The position numbers and the translations under genes are program-made. Shown here piece by piece: positions 1 through 7,366 of a stretch of DNA of 55,182 nt. This DNA comes from Bacteroidia bacterium. GTDB taxonomy: Bacteria; Bacteroidota; Bacteroidia; NS11-12g; UBA9320. Numbering within the stretch: the first letter of the stretch is position 1; each line of letters opens with the position of its first letter. The notes below the pieces were generated by a model. The model worked only from the letters and a program-made list of their open reading frames with translations, had not been told where the DNA came from and made no database searches. The DNA lies in assembly GCA_017857855.1 (NCBI GenBank), contig JAFMCI010000011.1:1-55182 (forward strand), read 5' to 3'.

Positions 1-2
1 TT

Positions 3-86
3 ATTCTAGCTGAGGACATCTACCCAGAGAAATATATGCTAAAAACAAAAGTAACCGGCACCTATTTGGAAGGCGTTAAAAAGTAA
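3..86 (+). CDS. C-terminal fragment of an unidentified protein
   Basis: Only one plus-strand frame stays open from the left edge. It encodes 27 residues ending in GTYLEGVKK before a TAA at 84-86. The other two plus frames hit stops within the first dozen bases. The tail 'KTKVTGTYLEGVKK' loosely resembles the last strand of amidohydrolase-type enzymes, which often ends in a 'T-x-V-x-G-x-x-V' stretch, but this is too short to assign a function. The gene is followed by a gap holding a hairpin shared with the convergent citrate synthase gene. Confidence 0.5.
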   Translation: MLAEDIYPEKYMLKTKVTGTYLEGVKK

Positions 87-170
87 ATCCTACTTTAGGA
101 ACCTCATTTAGGTTTACTTAAAATTCTATTTTTCTAGATAATACAATTGACTTATCCTTCTCTTTCGTGC

Positions 171-221
171 AAAAAAAATGTGAACGATAAGCTGAAAATT
201 TCAACGTATCGCTCACATTTT
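171..221 (-). terminator. Intrinsic terminator of gltA, probably bidirectional
   Basis: TGTGAACGATA at 179-189 pairs with TATCGCTCACA at 207-217 with one G-U pair, and the inner TGAAA/TTTCA can extend the stem. On the minus strand the stem is followed by eight T (171-178 read in reverse), a classic intrinsic terminator just downstream of the citrate synthase stop. The plus side is also T-rich, so it may end the left-hand gene too. Confidence 0.85.
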
Positions 222-259
222 AAATTTTATAAACTCACTCGACTAGAGTGATACGTATA

Positions 260-1549
260 TTACCCTCTCTCGTTTAAAGGAGTAAAGGAACGAGACACCG
301 GACCTGTATATATTTGTCTAGGTCTTCCGATAGGCTGTTTGTCATCCATCATCTCTCTCCATTGTGCAATCCATCCTGGTAGACGGCCAAGTGCAAATAG
401 TACTGTAAACATTTCCACGGGGAAGCCCATAGCTCGGTAAATGATACCAGAATAGAAATCTACGTTAGGGAACAATTTACGTTCAATAAAATAAGGATCT
501 GAAAGTGCAGCTTGTTCTAGTTTCTTAGCAATTTCTAAAGTAGGATCACTAACACCTAATTTCTCCAACACTTCATCTGCTGATTTCTTAATAATAATCG
601 CTCGTGGGTCAAAGTTTTTATACACTCTGTGGCCAAAACCCATTAAACGGAACGGGTCATTTTTATCTTTAGCCTTATCAATATATTTTTGAGCATCGCC
701 GCCATCTGCCGCTATTGCCTCTAACATTTCTATTACTTGCTGATTAGCTCCGCCGTGCAATGGACCCCACAGAGCCGCAACACCTGCAGATATGGAAGCA
801 TATAAATTTGCATGACTAGAACCCACCAATCTTACCGTAGATGCAGAGCAGTTTTGCTCATGATCTGCGTGCAAAATCAGTAACTTATTCATCGCGCGTA
901 CAAATACTGGATCTAATTCATAATCCTCCGTTACGTGCTTGAATGTCATATTCAAGTAGTTCTCTACGTAGCTTAGGTTATTTTTAGGGTAGATAATCGG
1001 GTGACCAATTCTATTTTTAGAGATCATAGCACAAAGCGTTGGCATTTTAGCCAATAATCTGGTAATGGTTCTCATGCGTGCTTCTTCTCCAGAATTCGGA
1101 TTCAAACTTTCAGGATAAAAAGAAGATAAAGAAGAAATCATCGCAATAAGCTGTCCCATTGGATGAGATCCTGTAGGCCATGCATCAAACATATTTTGTA
1201 TGTCTGTATTTACGAGGGTATGTCTTCTTATCTCATTATCCCAAGCGTCATATTGCTCTTTGGTAGGTAACTCTCCGTTTATCAGTAAATAAGCTACTTC
1301 TAAAAACTCTGCTTTATCCGCTAATTCTTCAATAGAATAGCCACGATGTCTTAATATTCCAGCTTCTCCATCCAAATACGTAATACTACTTGTAGTACTT
1401 CCTGTATTTTTATATCCAAAATCCAAGGTAACAGCTCCAGTAGCCGCTCTTAGCCCACTAATATCTATTCCTACCTCATTCTCGGTACCTACCAATAAAG
1501 GAAGTTCCGTTTCTACTCCTTGAATGCTGATTTTTGCTGTTTCTGACAT
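260..1549 (-). CDS. gltA: Citrate synthase (type II)
   Basis: This enzyme condenses acetyl-CoA and oxaloacetate to citrate, the entry reaction of the TCA cycle, in the cytoplasm. The 429-residue length is that of the hexameric type II bacterial enzymes. Recognisable catalytic elements are HADHE at 227-231, PLHGGAN with His265, GFGHRVY with His307, and NVDFYSG with Asp364. These line up with E. coli His264, His305 and Asp362. The start ATG is preceded by an A/T-rich leader without a Shine-Dalgarno site. A -7-like TACTTTCG lies at 1587-1580, one mismatch from TAnnTTTG. It is a single-gene unit with a strong terminator, divergent from the next gene. Confidence 0.98.
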   Translation of the reverse strand: MSETAKISIQGVETELPLLVGTENEVGIDISGLRAATGAVTLDFGYKNTGSTTSSITYLDGEAGILRHRGYSIEELADKAEFLEVAYLLINGELPTKEQYDAWDNEIRRHTLVNTDIQNMFDAWPTGSHPMGQLIAMISSLSSFYPESLNPNSGEEARMRTITRLLAKMPTLCAMISKNRIGHPIIYPKNNLSYVENYLNMTFKHVTEDYELDPVFVRAMNKLLILHADHEQNCSASTVRLVGSSHANLYASISAGVAALWGPLHGGANQQVIEMLEAIAADGGDAQKYIDKAKDKNDPFRLMGFGHRVYKNFDPRAIIIKKSADEVLEKLGVSDPTLEIAKKLEQAALSDPYFIERKLFPNVDFYSGIIYRAMGFPVEMFTVLFALGRLPGWIAQWREMMDDKQPIGRPRQIYTGPVSRSFTPLNERG

Positions 1550-1649
1550 TTTATTCTAATTGTCCTTAATTGGATGTTGCGAAAGTACCTTAATTTATAC
1601 TTATTTAATAGTCTAACAGTCATATTTTTAGTATGTTTTTGTAAAGAAT

Positions 1650-1657
1650 TAGATTTG
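1650..1657 (+). promoter_or_regulatory. -7 box TAGATTTG for the 1675 gene
   Basis: TAGATTTG is a perfect match to the Bacteroidota -7 element TAnnTTTG and ends 17 bases before the ATG. No clear TTTG -33 element sits at the usual spacing. Confidence 0.55.
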
Positions 1658-1674
1658 TAATAAATAACAAAAAA

Positions 1675-2340
1675 ATGTCTGAAGATATAGTACGAATTAT
1701 AGGTGGATTAAACACGAAAGCGGGCTTAAAACAACATATTTACAGAAACACGCTTACGGTGTTTGAAGAACTAAAAAGATGTGCTAAAGATATAGCTGAA
1801 AAACTTACTCCTGAGGTTATCAAAAAAGATCCATCCTTAGAGGTTCAGTTTTTTGAAAAAGGCGAGTTCGAATTTCACCTTAAATTTAGTGGTGACACTA
1901 TTGCGTTTATTATGCATACAAACGTATTTGCTTTCCCCCCAGAGCATGAAGTGAGTAAAATGGAGTACGTAACAGAGGCCCAAGACAGAGGATACTGCGG
2001 TATGATTATGGCCTACAATTTTCTTTCAGATTCATTAAAATATCAAAGACTAGGCGATATTGGATATTTGTTGGCTCGGATATTTATAAATTCCGAAGGA
2101 CATTTTTATGTAGATGGACAGCGACAGTTAGGCTTTTTATTCAAAAATTTTAGCCAACAAGAAATTGACGAAACTGCCATCATCAAAATCATAGAGCAAA
2201 CTATGCTGTACGCACTCGATTTTGACCTCTATGTGCCTCCTATGGAAGCCATGAGCGATATGACACTAGAACAAAAAAACTATGTAAATAATCCGAGTGG
2301 TTTTGCTACAGGAAAACGGCTTGGTTTCAAGAAAGAATAA
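1675..2340 (+). CDS. Conserved-looking hypothetical cytoplasmic protein, 221 aa
   Basis: I do not recognise this family. The 221-residue protein has no signal peptide or membrane segment. It has a charged helical N-terminus (roughly 1-50), then a mixed alpha/beta stretch with 'GEFEFHLKFSGDT' and 'MHTNVFAFPPEHEV' (about 62-95), suggestive of a small beta-sheet fold. A 'QRQLGFLFKNFSQQEIDE' motif (about 148-166) is followed by a helical C-terminus. Ordinary codon use, its own -7 box and an ATG preceded by an A-rich leader support a real gene. It converges on the minus-strand triad with a single base between stop codons. Confidence 0.75.
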   Translation: MSEDIVRIIGGLNTKAGLKQHIYRNTLTVFEELKRCAKDIAEKLTPEVIKKDPSLEVQFFEKGEFEFHLKFSGDTIAFIMHTNVFAFPPEHEVSKMEYVTEAQDRGYCGMIMAYNFLSDSLKYQRLGDIGYLLARIFINSEGHFYVDGQRQLGFLFKNFSQQEIDETAIIKIIEQTMLYALDFDLYVPPMEAMSDMTLEQKNYVNNPSGFATGKRLGFKKE

Positions 2341-2341
2341 T

Positions 2342-2605
2342 TTAGATATTCAACTCCATCCACTCCACTCCATTGGCTGTGGCTTTGAAGGAGCTCTCTC
2401 GCATTTTATCGCTATCATACACCCACGATAAAGTATTAAAATCGTTAGCTGCAACCAGTAATTTATAATGGATTAGATTTTTGACCGCATCTGCTATTAC
2501 ACTGGCTTTTTTTTCGGTTTGAACCTCCGAAACGATACTTTCAAAACTCTCCGAAAAAATACACAACCGAAGCACTTCCATCTCCAACTCGGGGAGCTCT
2601 ATCAT
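2342..2605 (-). CDS. Small winged-helix-like protein coupled to a glycosyltransferase gene
   Basis: An 87-residue protein with alternating helices, 'EMEVLRLCIFSESF', 'VIADAVKNLIHYKLL', and a terminal strand pair. The shape is compatible with a winged-helix DNA-binding or regulatory module, but I see no diagnostic motif. I chose the ATG at 2605 because it forms an ATGA overlap with the stop of the upstream glycosyltransferase gene. A second ATG at 2626 would add seven residues, MERKKSK. It is the last gene of a flippase-glycosyltransferase-small protein operon, so a role tied to that pathway is an inference from position only. Confidence 0.65.
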   Translation of the reverse strand: MIELPELEMEVLRLCIFSESFESIVSEVQTEKKASVIADAVKNLIHYKLLVAANDFNTLSWVYDSDKMRESSFKATANGVEWMELNI

Positions 2606-3699
2606 TTTACTTTTCTTTCTTTCCATTGGTATTTTATAACTTGTGATAATGGTGGCAAAATGGCCATGTATAGAATATGAAACGGCTGACCTAGCAGTAT
2701 GGTTTTAAACCAACCTGATAAACTAAAAAACGAGCTAAAAGAACGATAAAACTTATTTTCCGCTAATACCTTTAGTACCACCAAAAATGCTACTACGGTA
2801 TACCCCACACTGTTAAGTGACAGAAACGAGAGAACTATTACCACGTTATAGAACCATACGAAAGCAAGTATTACCGTATTTTGTTTTAGGTCATAATCGC
2901 CATTTTTGCTCGCCCATCTTATCCGTTGATTCCAAAATTCCCGAAAATGCTGAGGCCCCGATGTCATTACTATAGCATCTTGTGTTTGATTAAAACAAAT
3001 ACCCTCTGGGGCTGATAAGTGCACATGTTGGAGTAGGTATATATCGTCTCCGCTTGCTTTATTCTCTTTATACTTAAAAGATTCCAAAACTGTTTTGCGG
3101 TACGCCAGATTTGCACCGTTACATAACATAGGTTTTTTCCAAGTTATATGTGCCGCTCCTATGGCTATAAGTGCATTAAAGTCTAACCTTACCATCTTTG
3201 ACCAAAAATTAGTCGTTGCATAAAAATCTACCGGACCGCTTACCAACTGCACTTTTTCATTCGCAAAAGGATGAAGCATAGATACCAACCAAGTTGACGG
3301 TAATACACAATCAGCATCTGTTTGCAGTACAATATCCCCAGAAGCGTGCTGCCACGCCAGTTTTAAGGCTTCTTTTTTACCCGTTAATGAGTTATTCAAC
3401 ACGTTATACTTAAGGGAAATAGCGTTCTCCGCAATCACATTTACACTGTTATCCGTACTATGGTCGTTTATAAAAAGCACTTCTACTTGGTGATGTCCTA
3501 ATTCTAAATCATTCAAAGATTTGATCAAAGCACCTAAGTTTTGTGCTTCATTTCGAAATGGGATTACGATAGTCACAGAAGTAACAAACGAATCATCAAT
3601 AGTCAACGGTATTATGCTGTTCCACAGCTCAGTATACTTGCTAAGCAAGCTATAATAGCCTAATCCCATAACTAACACGACAATTATATAAACTATCAT
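2602..3699 (-). CDS. Membrane-bound family 2 glycosyltransferase
   Basis: This transfers a sugar from a nucleotide-sugar donor to a lipid or polysaccharide acceptor at the inner membrane. A TM helix opens the protein (about 2-20). The GT-A core begins with VTIVIPFRNEAQNL, has the metal-binding DADC motif near residue 128 and the acceptor-binding QRIRW motif near 260, i.e. the (Q/R)xxRW signature of membrane GT2 enzymes. Two or three hydrophobic helices follow (about 275-350). Its start overlaps the stop of the flippase-like gene by ATGA, and its own stop overlaps the next gene the same way, so the three are translated as a unit. The substrate cannot be told from sequence. Confidence 0.9.
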   Translation of the reverse strand: MIVYIIVVLVMGLGYYSLLSKYTELWNSIIPLTIDDSFVTSVTIVIPFRNEAQNLGALIKSLNDLELGHHQVEVLFINDHSTDNSVNVIAENAISLKYNVLNNSLTGKKEALKLAWQHASGDIVLQTDADCVLPSTWLVSMLHPFANEKVQLVSGPVDFYATTNFWSKMVRLDFNALIAIGAAHITWKKPMLCNGANLAYRKTVLESFKYKENKASGDDIYLLQHVHLSAPEGICFNQTQDAIVMTSGPQHFREFWNQRIRWASKNGDYDLKQNTVILAFVWFYNVVIVLSFLSLNSVGYTVVAFLVVLKVLAENKFYRSFSSFFSLSGWFKTILLGQPFHILYMAILPPLSQVIKYQWKERKVK

Positions 3700-4658
3700 T
3701 TATTGCGTACAGTGCTACTCACCAGGTATATCGTCCCTATTAAACCAGGCAAGATCAAGTTAATAAACCACAGGCAAGTCACAGCGTGCAAGATGGCATT
3801 ATCGGAAAGTAAACTCCCAAATAATAGAGTCGTCACAAATACACGAACTCCTATATCAGATATGGCAGGCACTGGTGCCACACTCTGCATCACATACGCT
3901 ATTGGAATTAAAGCAATAGTATATACAGGCAATGAGAAATTAGAGAACAACTGCAACAGTAAAAAAAACTGTAGCGCAAAAACAGTGTATCGAATAAATG
4001 CAATCGCTACAACCTTGGCGAATAATTTACGATCGTACTTTTTTATTAACCTAAATGCTTTTGTAATTTGTTTTGGAATTCGTGGTTTTAACCAACGCAA
4101 TAATGGCTTTATAAATAAAATGAGAAGGGTAATAAAAACCATGACCATGATCAACATCCAAACCTTATTAAACTCCTGCCAAACAGAGCCATAATCACCC
4201 AAAAAAGCCATACCTACCATGCACGATAAACCTATACCATAGGTCATCATTACCTGTGCAATATTACCTGTAACTGTGGCGATAACCACTTTGATAGGAT
4301 GTAATTTTTTGAGTAACAGCCCCCGCCCTATATATTCTCCCGAACGTGCCGGAGTGAAATTACTTATTGCCATCCCTCCCAAAATAGTGAACAGCGCTCT
4401 AGTGTTAGTCAGTTTAATTTCTGATCGGATCAGCAGCTTAAATTTTTGCGCTTCAGCATTCCAATTTACCAGCGCGAGTATAAGCACTAAAGAGAATATT
4501 ATTGGTTCTTCACGAAATTTAAGTACTATTTGCGTAAGAATACCATCGTCCATTTTGGATACATGAATCACAAAAAAGTATATCGATACGATACTAAATA
4601 TCCATTTTAGTATGGGATATACTCGTTTATAATCAAATGTTTGGGACGCGCGGCTCAA
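3696..4658 (-). CDS. Flippase-like membrane protein (LPG synthetase TM/UPF0104 family)
   Basis: A polytopic inner-membrane protein of 320 residues with about eight hydrophobic segments. 'FTPARSGEYIGRGLLLKK' (about 96-114) is the typical 'xPgraGE' loop of the MprF-type flippase/UPF0104 family, in which the N-terminal half of lysyl-phosphatidylglycerol synthetases moves lipids across the membrane. There is no catalytic aminoacyl-transferase domain. The only usable start in the open frame is TTG at 4658, since the frame closes a little further upstream. A -7-like TATCTTTC lies upstream at about 4715, back to back with the ruvC promoter. Coupling to a GT2 gene suggests the pair makes and flips a glycolipid. 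Confidence 0.85.
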   Translation of the reverse strand: MSRASQTFDYKRVYPILKWIFSIVSIYFFVIHVSKMDDGILTQIVLKFREEPIIFSLVLILALVNWNAEAQKFKLLIRSEIKLTNTRALFTILGGMAISNFTPARSGEYIGRGLLLKKLHPIKVVIATVTGNIAQVMMTYGIGLSCMVGMAFLGDYGSVWQEFNKVWMLIMVMVFITLLILFIKPLLRWLKPRIPKQITKAFRLIKKYDRKLFAKVVAIAFIRYTVFALQFFLLLQLFSNFSLPVYTIALIPIAYVMQSVAPVPAISDIGVRVFVTTLLFGSLLSDNAILHAVTCLWFINLILPGLIGTIYLVSSTVRNK

Positions 4659-4686
4659 GAGTGTATTATCTTTAGATGGCTATGGC

Positions 4687-4694
4687 TACATTTG
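4687..4694 (+). promoter_or_regulatory. -7 box TACATTTG for ruvC
   Basis: A perfect TAnnTTTG match. It ends nine bases before the GTG that I take as the ruvC start, which leaves an mRNA leader of at most a few bases. Confidence 0.6.
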
Positions 4695-4703
4695 CTCCTT
4701 AGC

Positions 4704-5273
4704 GTGGCGAAAGATAACAATTACGATAAGATAATCCTGGGAATAGACCCCGGAACCAATATTGCTGGCTACGGCATCATAGGAGTCACAAAAAATTCTA
4801 TGAAGCTAATCAGTATGGGTATTTTTGATTTAAGAAAAGAAACAGATTACGCGAATAAACTAAAGGCCATATTCGAAAAATGTACCCAGTTAATAGACAC
4901 ATACTTACCAGACGAAGTAGCTCTGGAAGCTCCTTTTATGGGTAAAAACCCGCAGAGTATGCTCAAATTAGGTAGAGCTCAAGGTGTTAGTATGGCAGCC
5001 GCCCTTAATCGACAGATCCCTGTTTTTGAATACGCGCCGTTGAGAGTGAAGCAAAGTGTAACCGGTAAAGGAACTGCTACCAAAGAACAAGTAGCTGCAA
5101 TGGTAAACGTTTTACTAAAGTTAGAAACCCAACATTCTAAGTTAGACGCTTCTGACGCAGTAGCCGTAGCGATATGCCATCATTTTATGAATAGTGGCGG
5201 GCCAGCTAAACCTAAAGAAAACTACGGTAGTTGGGCTAGTTTTATCAGCCAAAACCCAGACAAAATAAAATAA
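4704..5273 (+). CDS. ruvC: Holliday junction resolvase RuvC
   Basis: RuvC cuts Holliday junctions made in homologous recombination, working with RuvAB. The RNase H-like core is intact: IDPGTN carries the first Asp (about 15), LEAPF the catalytic Glu (about 74), and KLDASDAVAVAICH the last acidic pair (about 146-149). I chose the GTG at 4704, giving 189 residues and a start 11 residues before GIDPGT, as is usual. An upstream in-frame ATG at 4641 would add 21 unlikely residues and lies upstream of the -7 box. Its stop abuts the stop of the HIT gene with no spacer. A lone ruvC away from ruvAB is common in Bacteroidota. Confidence 0.95.
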   Translation: MAKDNNYDKIILGIDPGTNIAGYGIIGVTKNSMKLISMGIFDLRKETDYANKLKAIFEKCTQLIDTYLPDEVALEAPFMGKNPQSMLKLGRAQGVSMAAALNRQIPVFEYAPLRVKQSVTGKGTATKEQVAAMVNVLLKLETQHSKLDASDAVAVAICHHFMNSGGPAKPKENYGSWASFISQNPDKIK

Positions 5274-5672
5274 CTAGGAAACTTGAAATGCATCAGATAT
5301 AGTCTTAGCTATTTCTGCCATTCTTTCTGGAGCTAATCTCAATTTGGGATTCGCAAAACTTACATCTCCTGCATCATGTATTGGAATAAGATGAATATGT
5401 GCATGAGGAACTTCTAAGCCTACTACAGCTACTCCCACTCTCTCACAAGGAATAGAGGCATCTATTGCTCTTGCTACCTTTTTAGCAAATAACGCTAACC
5501 GACTATATACGTCATCCTCTAAATCAAAAATATAATCTACCGCTACTTTGGGAATAACCAACACGTGTCCTTCTTTAATCGGGGATACGTCTAGAAAAGC
5601 TAAAAACTTATCCGTTTCAGCTACTTTATAACAAGGGATATCACCCGCAACAATCTTTTCAAATACAGTCAC
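5274..5672 (-). CDS. HIT family nucleotide-binding hydrolase
   Basis: Histidine-triad proteins hydrolyse or transfer nucleotides from adenylated and related substrates. The 132-residue protein opens with the canonical 'VFEKIVAGDIPCYKV', contains 'GHVLVIPK', and ends with the active-site triad HAHIHLIPIHD near residue 110. The start is GTG at 5672, which shares its first base with the greA stop to give TAGTG. This implies translation by termination-reinitiation from greA. The exact substrate is unknown, and such proteins are usually annotated as HIT-like or diadenosine tetraphosphate hydrolase. Confidence 0.95.
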   Translation of the reverse strand: MTVFEKIVAGDIPCYKVAETDKFLAFLDVSPIKEGHVLVIPKVAVDYIFDLEDDVYSRLALFAKKVARAIDASIPCERVGVAVVGLEVPHAHIHLIPIHDAGDVSFANPKLRLAPERMAEIAKTISDAFQVS

Positions 5673-6142
5673 TAAAGACCTATCTCTAAAATCTCGAAAT
5701 GAATAATACCAGCTGGCACTTGAATCTCTGCTATTTCTCCGAGTTTCTTACCCATCAAGCCTTCACCAATTGGTGATTTTACCGATATTTTACCTGCCTT
5801 CAAATCCGCTTCACTTTCATCTACGATGGTATAACTGACTTCTTTATTTACTTTCTTATTAAGCAACCTCACTTTACTCAGTATGTTCACCTTACTTAGA
5901 TCTATATCTTTGGGATCAATTACACGGCAATTAGCCATCGTATTTTTTAATTGAGATATTTTCATCTCCAATAGTCCTTGCTCCTCCTTGGCCGCGTCGT
6001 ATTCGGCATTTTCAGACAAGTCTCCTTTATCTCTAGCATCTGCTATTTGACCTGTAATACGTTTACGCTCTACCTTTTCTAAGTGCGCTATTTGTTCAAT
6101 CAAAGAGTCATATCCTTGTTGGGTTACGTAGTTTATTGCCAT
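5672..6142 (-). CDS. greA: Transcription elongation factor GreA
   Basis: GreA rescues backtracked RNA polymerase by stimulating transcript cleavage. The 156-residue protein has the N-terminal coiled-coil finger (about 1-75) with the conserved 'DARDKGDLSENAEYDAAKEEQ' region holding the acidic tip residues, followed by an FKBP-like domain ending 'VPAGIIHFEILEI'. Length and both domains are complete. It is the first gene of a greA-HIT operon. Its promoter sits just inside a hairpin that ends the preceding surface operon, so the leader probably begins within that hairpin. Confidence 0.97.
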   Translation of the reverse strand: MAINYVTQQGYDSLIEQIAHLEKVERKRITGQIADARDKGDLSENAEYDAAKEEQGLLEMKISQLKNTMANCRVIDPKDIDLSKVNILSKVRLLNKKVNKEVSYTIVDESEADLKAGKISVKSPIGEGLMGKKLGEIAEIQVPAGIIHFEILEIGL

Positions 6143-6172
6143 TATTTATATTTCGTTGGTTGTATAAAAACA

Positions 6173-6205
6173 CAATGTTGCGGCTCTAAATGAACCGCAA
6201 CATTG
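6173..6205 (-). terminator. Terminator of the TonB receptor-PorV operon
   Basis: CAATGTTGCGG at 6173-6183 pairs perfectly over 11 bp with CCGCAACATTG at 6195-6205, with an 11-base loop. On the minus strand the stem is followed by TGTTTTTAT. It lies immediately downstream of the PorV-like stop and in front of greA. Confidence 0.85.
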
Positions 6206-6213
6206 CAAAGATA
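6206..6213 (-). promoter_or_regulatory. -7 box TATCTTTG for greA, abutting a terminator stem
   Basis: Read on the minus strand, TATCTTTG is a perfect -7 match and the next base begins the terminator stem. A start about six bases on would fall around 6200, inside the first arm, so greA transcripts would lack part of the stem and escape termination. Confidence 0.55.
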
Positions 6214-6239
6214 ATTTTTATTCGTAGGTATAACCGATA

Positions 6240-7337
6240 TTACTCGCCTATATTAAGTCGCACTCCAAAAGTGTGAGAACCTCCAAATGGATTAGAATGT
6301 CTGTATGCATAATCTAAACCAAAAGTTGTTTCAGAATCTTTACTCACAGGTACTTCAAACGTGAAGCCTCCCGTAATGCCCGTAAATGCATTCGTTCTGG
6401 TGTCATAATCCAATATTCCTTTTTCATAACCGTAACCTGCTCTCAACTGTAACATTTTCTTATAGCCATACTCCGCACCCAATGTAAATTGATTTGCAGA
6501 GAATGCGTTATTCGTAAATGTAAAGGCAGGCGTAAATCTATGAAAATAAGTATCATCATTTTTGTCTAATCTCACGTCATATGAAGCACTAATATTCATA
6601 AGGGTTGGTAAATTAAAACTAGCAGAACGTTGACTTACTGTTGCCTGCTGATCTGTTTCTGGATCTGTTCTTTTTACGGACAAACCATCGCCTGAGTATG
6701 CCGCATCAGGACCTATATTTTTTAGAGAAACACCAAACTTTACGTCATTTTTCTTCATCTTGTTGTAACCTTTATCTTTCGGGTTACTTCTCAATGTAGT
6801 GATATATTGGATACCTGCATCTAAACCTAAACCTTGTGCTTTCACATTGGTAATAGACTCTGAAAAAATCTTGAAGCCTACCCCTCCTGAAATCTCTCTA
6901 GTGAACTGCTTAGAGTAAGCGGCAGAAAGATTGGTAAACCTTGGTTTATAGGTTCCAATTCCTCCATCAGGTTGATCGTTTGTAGTTATAGGAATATCTC
7001 CCAAATCATAACTCATTACACTAAATCCGAGTACGCCATTCCCACCTAAGTTTTGTGCAAATCCAAACGTATTGATATTAATATCACTGCCCAATAACCA
7101 TGCTGTTCTCGAAAAAATAATTTCTGTTTTCGGTGTATACGCTAAGCCGCCAATGTTGCTATACATGGCTTCTAATCCACTTACACTACTCACAGAAGCC
7201 CATCCCCAACCGGCACTTCTTCCCCAACCATTAATATTTAGTTGCGCAGCACCTGCTTGACCTATACGGTCTGGATTACCAGCCATAATAGCAGTTGTAG
7301 CTGACAATAAAATCGATAATATTATAATTTTCTTCAT
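6240..7337 (-). CDS. PorV/PorQ-family outer-membrane beta-barrel protein
   Basis: A signal peptide (1-19, ending AIMA) is followed by the typical 'GNPDRIGQAGAAQL' start and a run of amphipathic strands ending 'HTFGVRLNIGE'. The opening region 'GLEAMYSNIGGLAYTPKTEI' is the conserved plug-like segment of the PorV/PorQ group, relatives of FadL. PorV shuttles type IX secretion substrates from the translocon to the cell-surface attachment complex. Here the gene is the last of three behind a TonB receptor and a large secreted protein, so it may serve that protein specifically. It could equally be a PorQ-like barrel of unknown role. The 365-residue length fits the family. Confidence 0.85.
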   Translation of the reverse strand: MKKIIILSILLSATTAIMAGNPDRIGQAGAAQLNINGWGRSAGWGWASVSSVSGLEAMYSNIGGLAYTPKTEIIFSRTAWLLGSDININTFGFAQNLGGNGVLGFSVMSYDLGDIPITTNDQPDGGIGTYKPRFTNLSAAYSKQFTREISGGVGFKIFSESITNVKAQGLGLDAGIQYITTLRSNPKDKGYNKMKKNDVKFGVSLKNIGPDAAYSGDGLSVKRTDPETDQQATVSQRSASFNLPTLMNISASYDVRLDKNDDTYFHRFTPAFTFTNNAFSANQFTLGAEYGYKKMLQLRAGYGYEKGILDYDTRTNAFTGITGGFTFEVPVSKDSETTFGLDYAYRHSNPFGGSHTFGVRLNIGE

Positions 7338-7366
7338 TATTCTTCTATTTTTTAATGATACAATGC

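Noticed and set aside
3703-4194. 163-codon plus-strand frame opposite the flippase gene
   Set aside because: It is the antisense shadow of a clear membrane-protein gene with ATGA-coupled neighbours.
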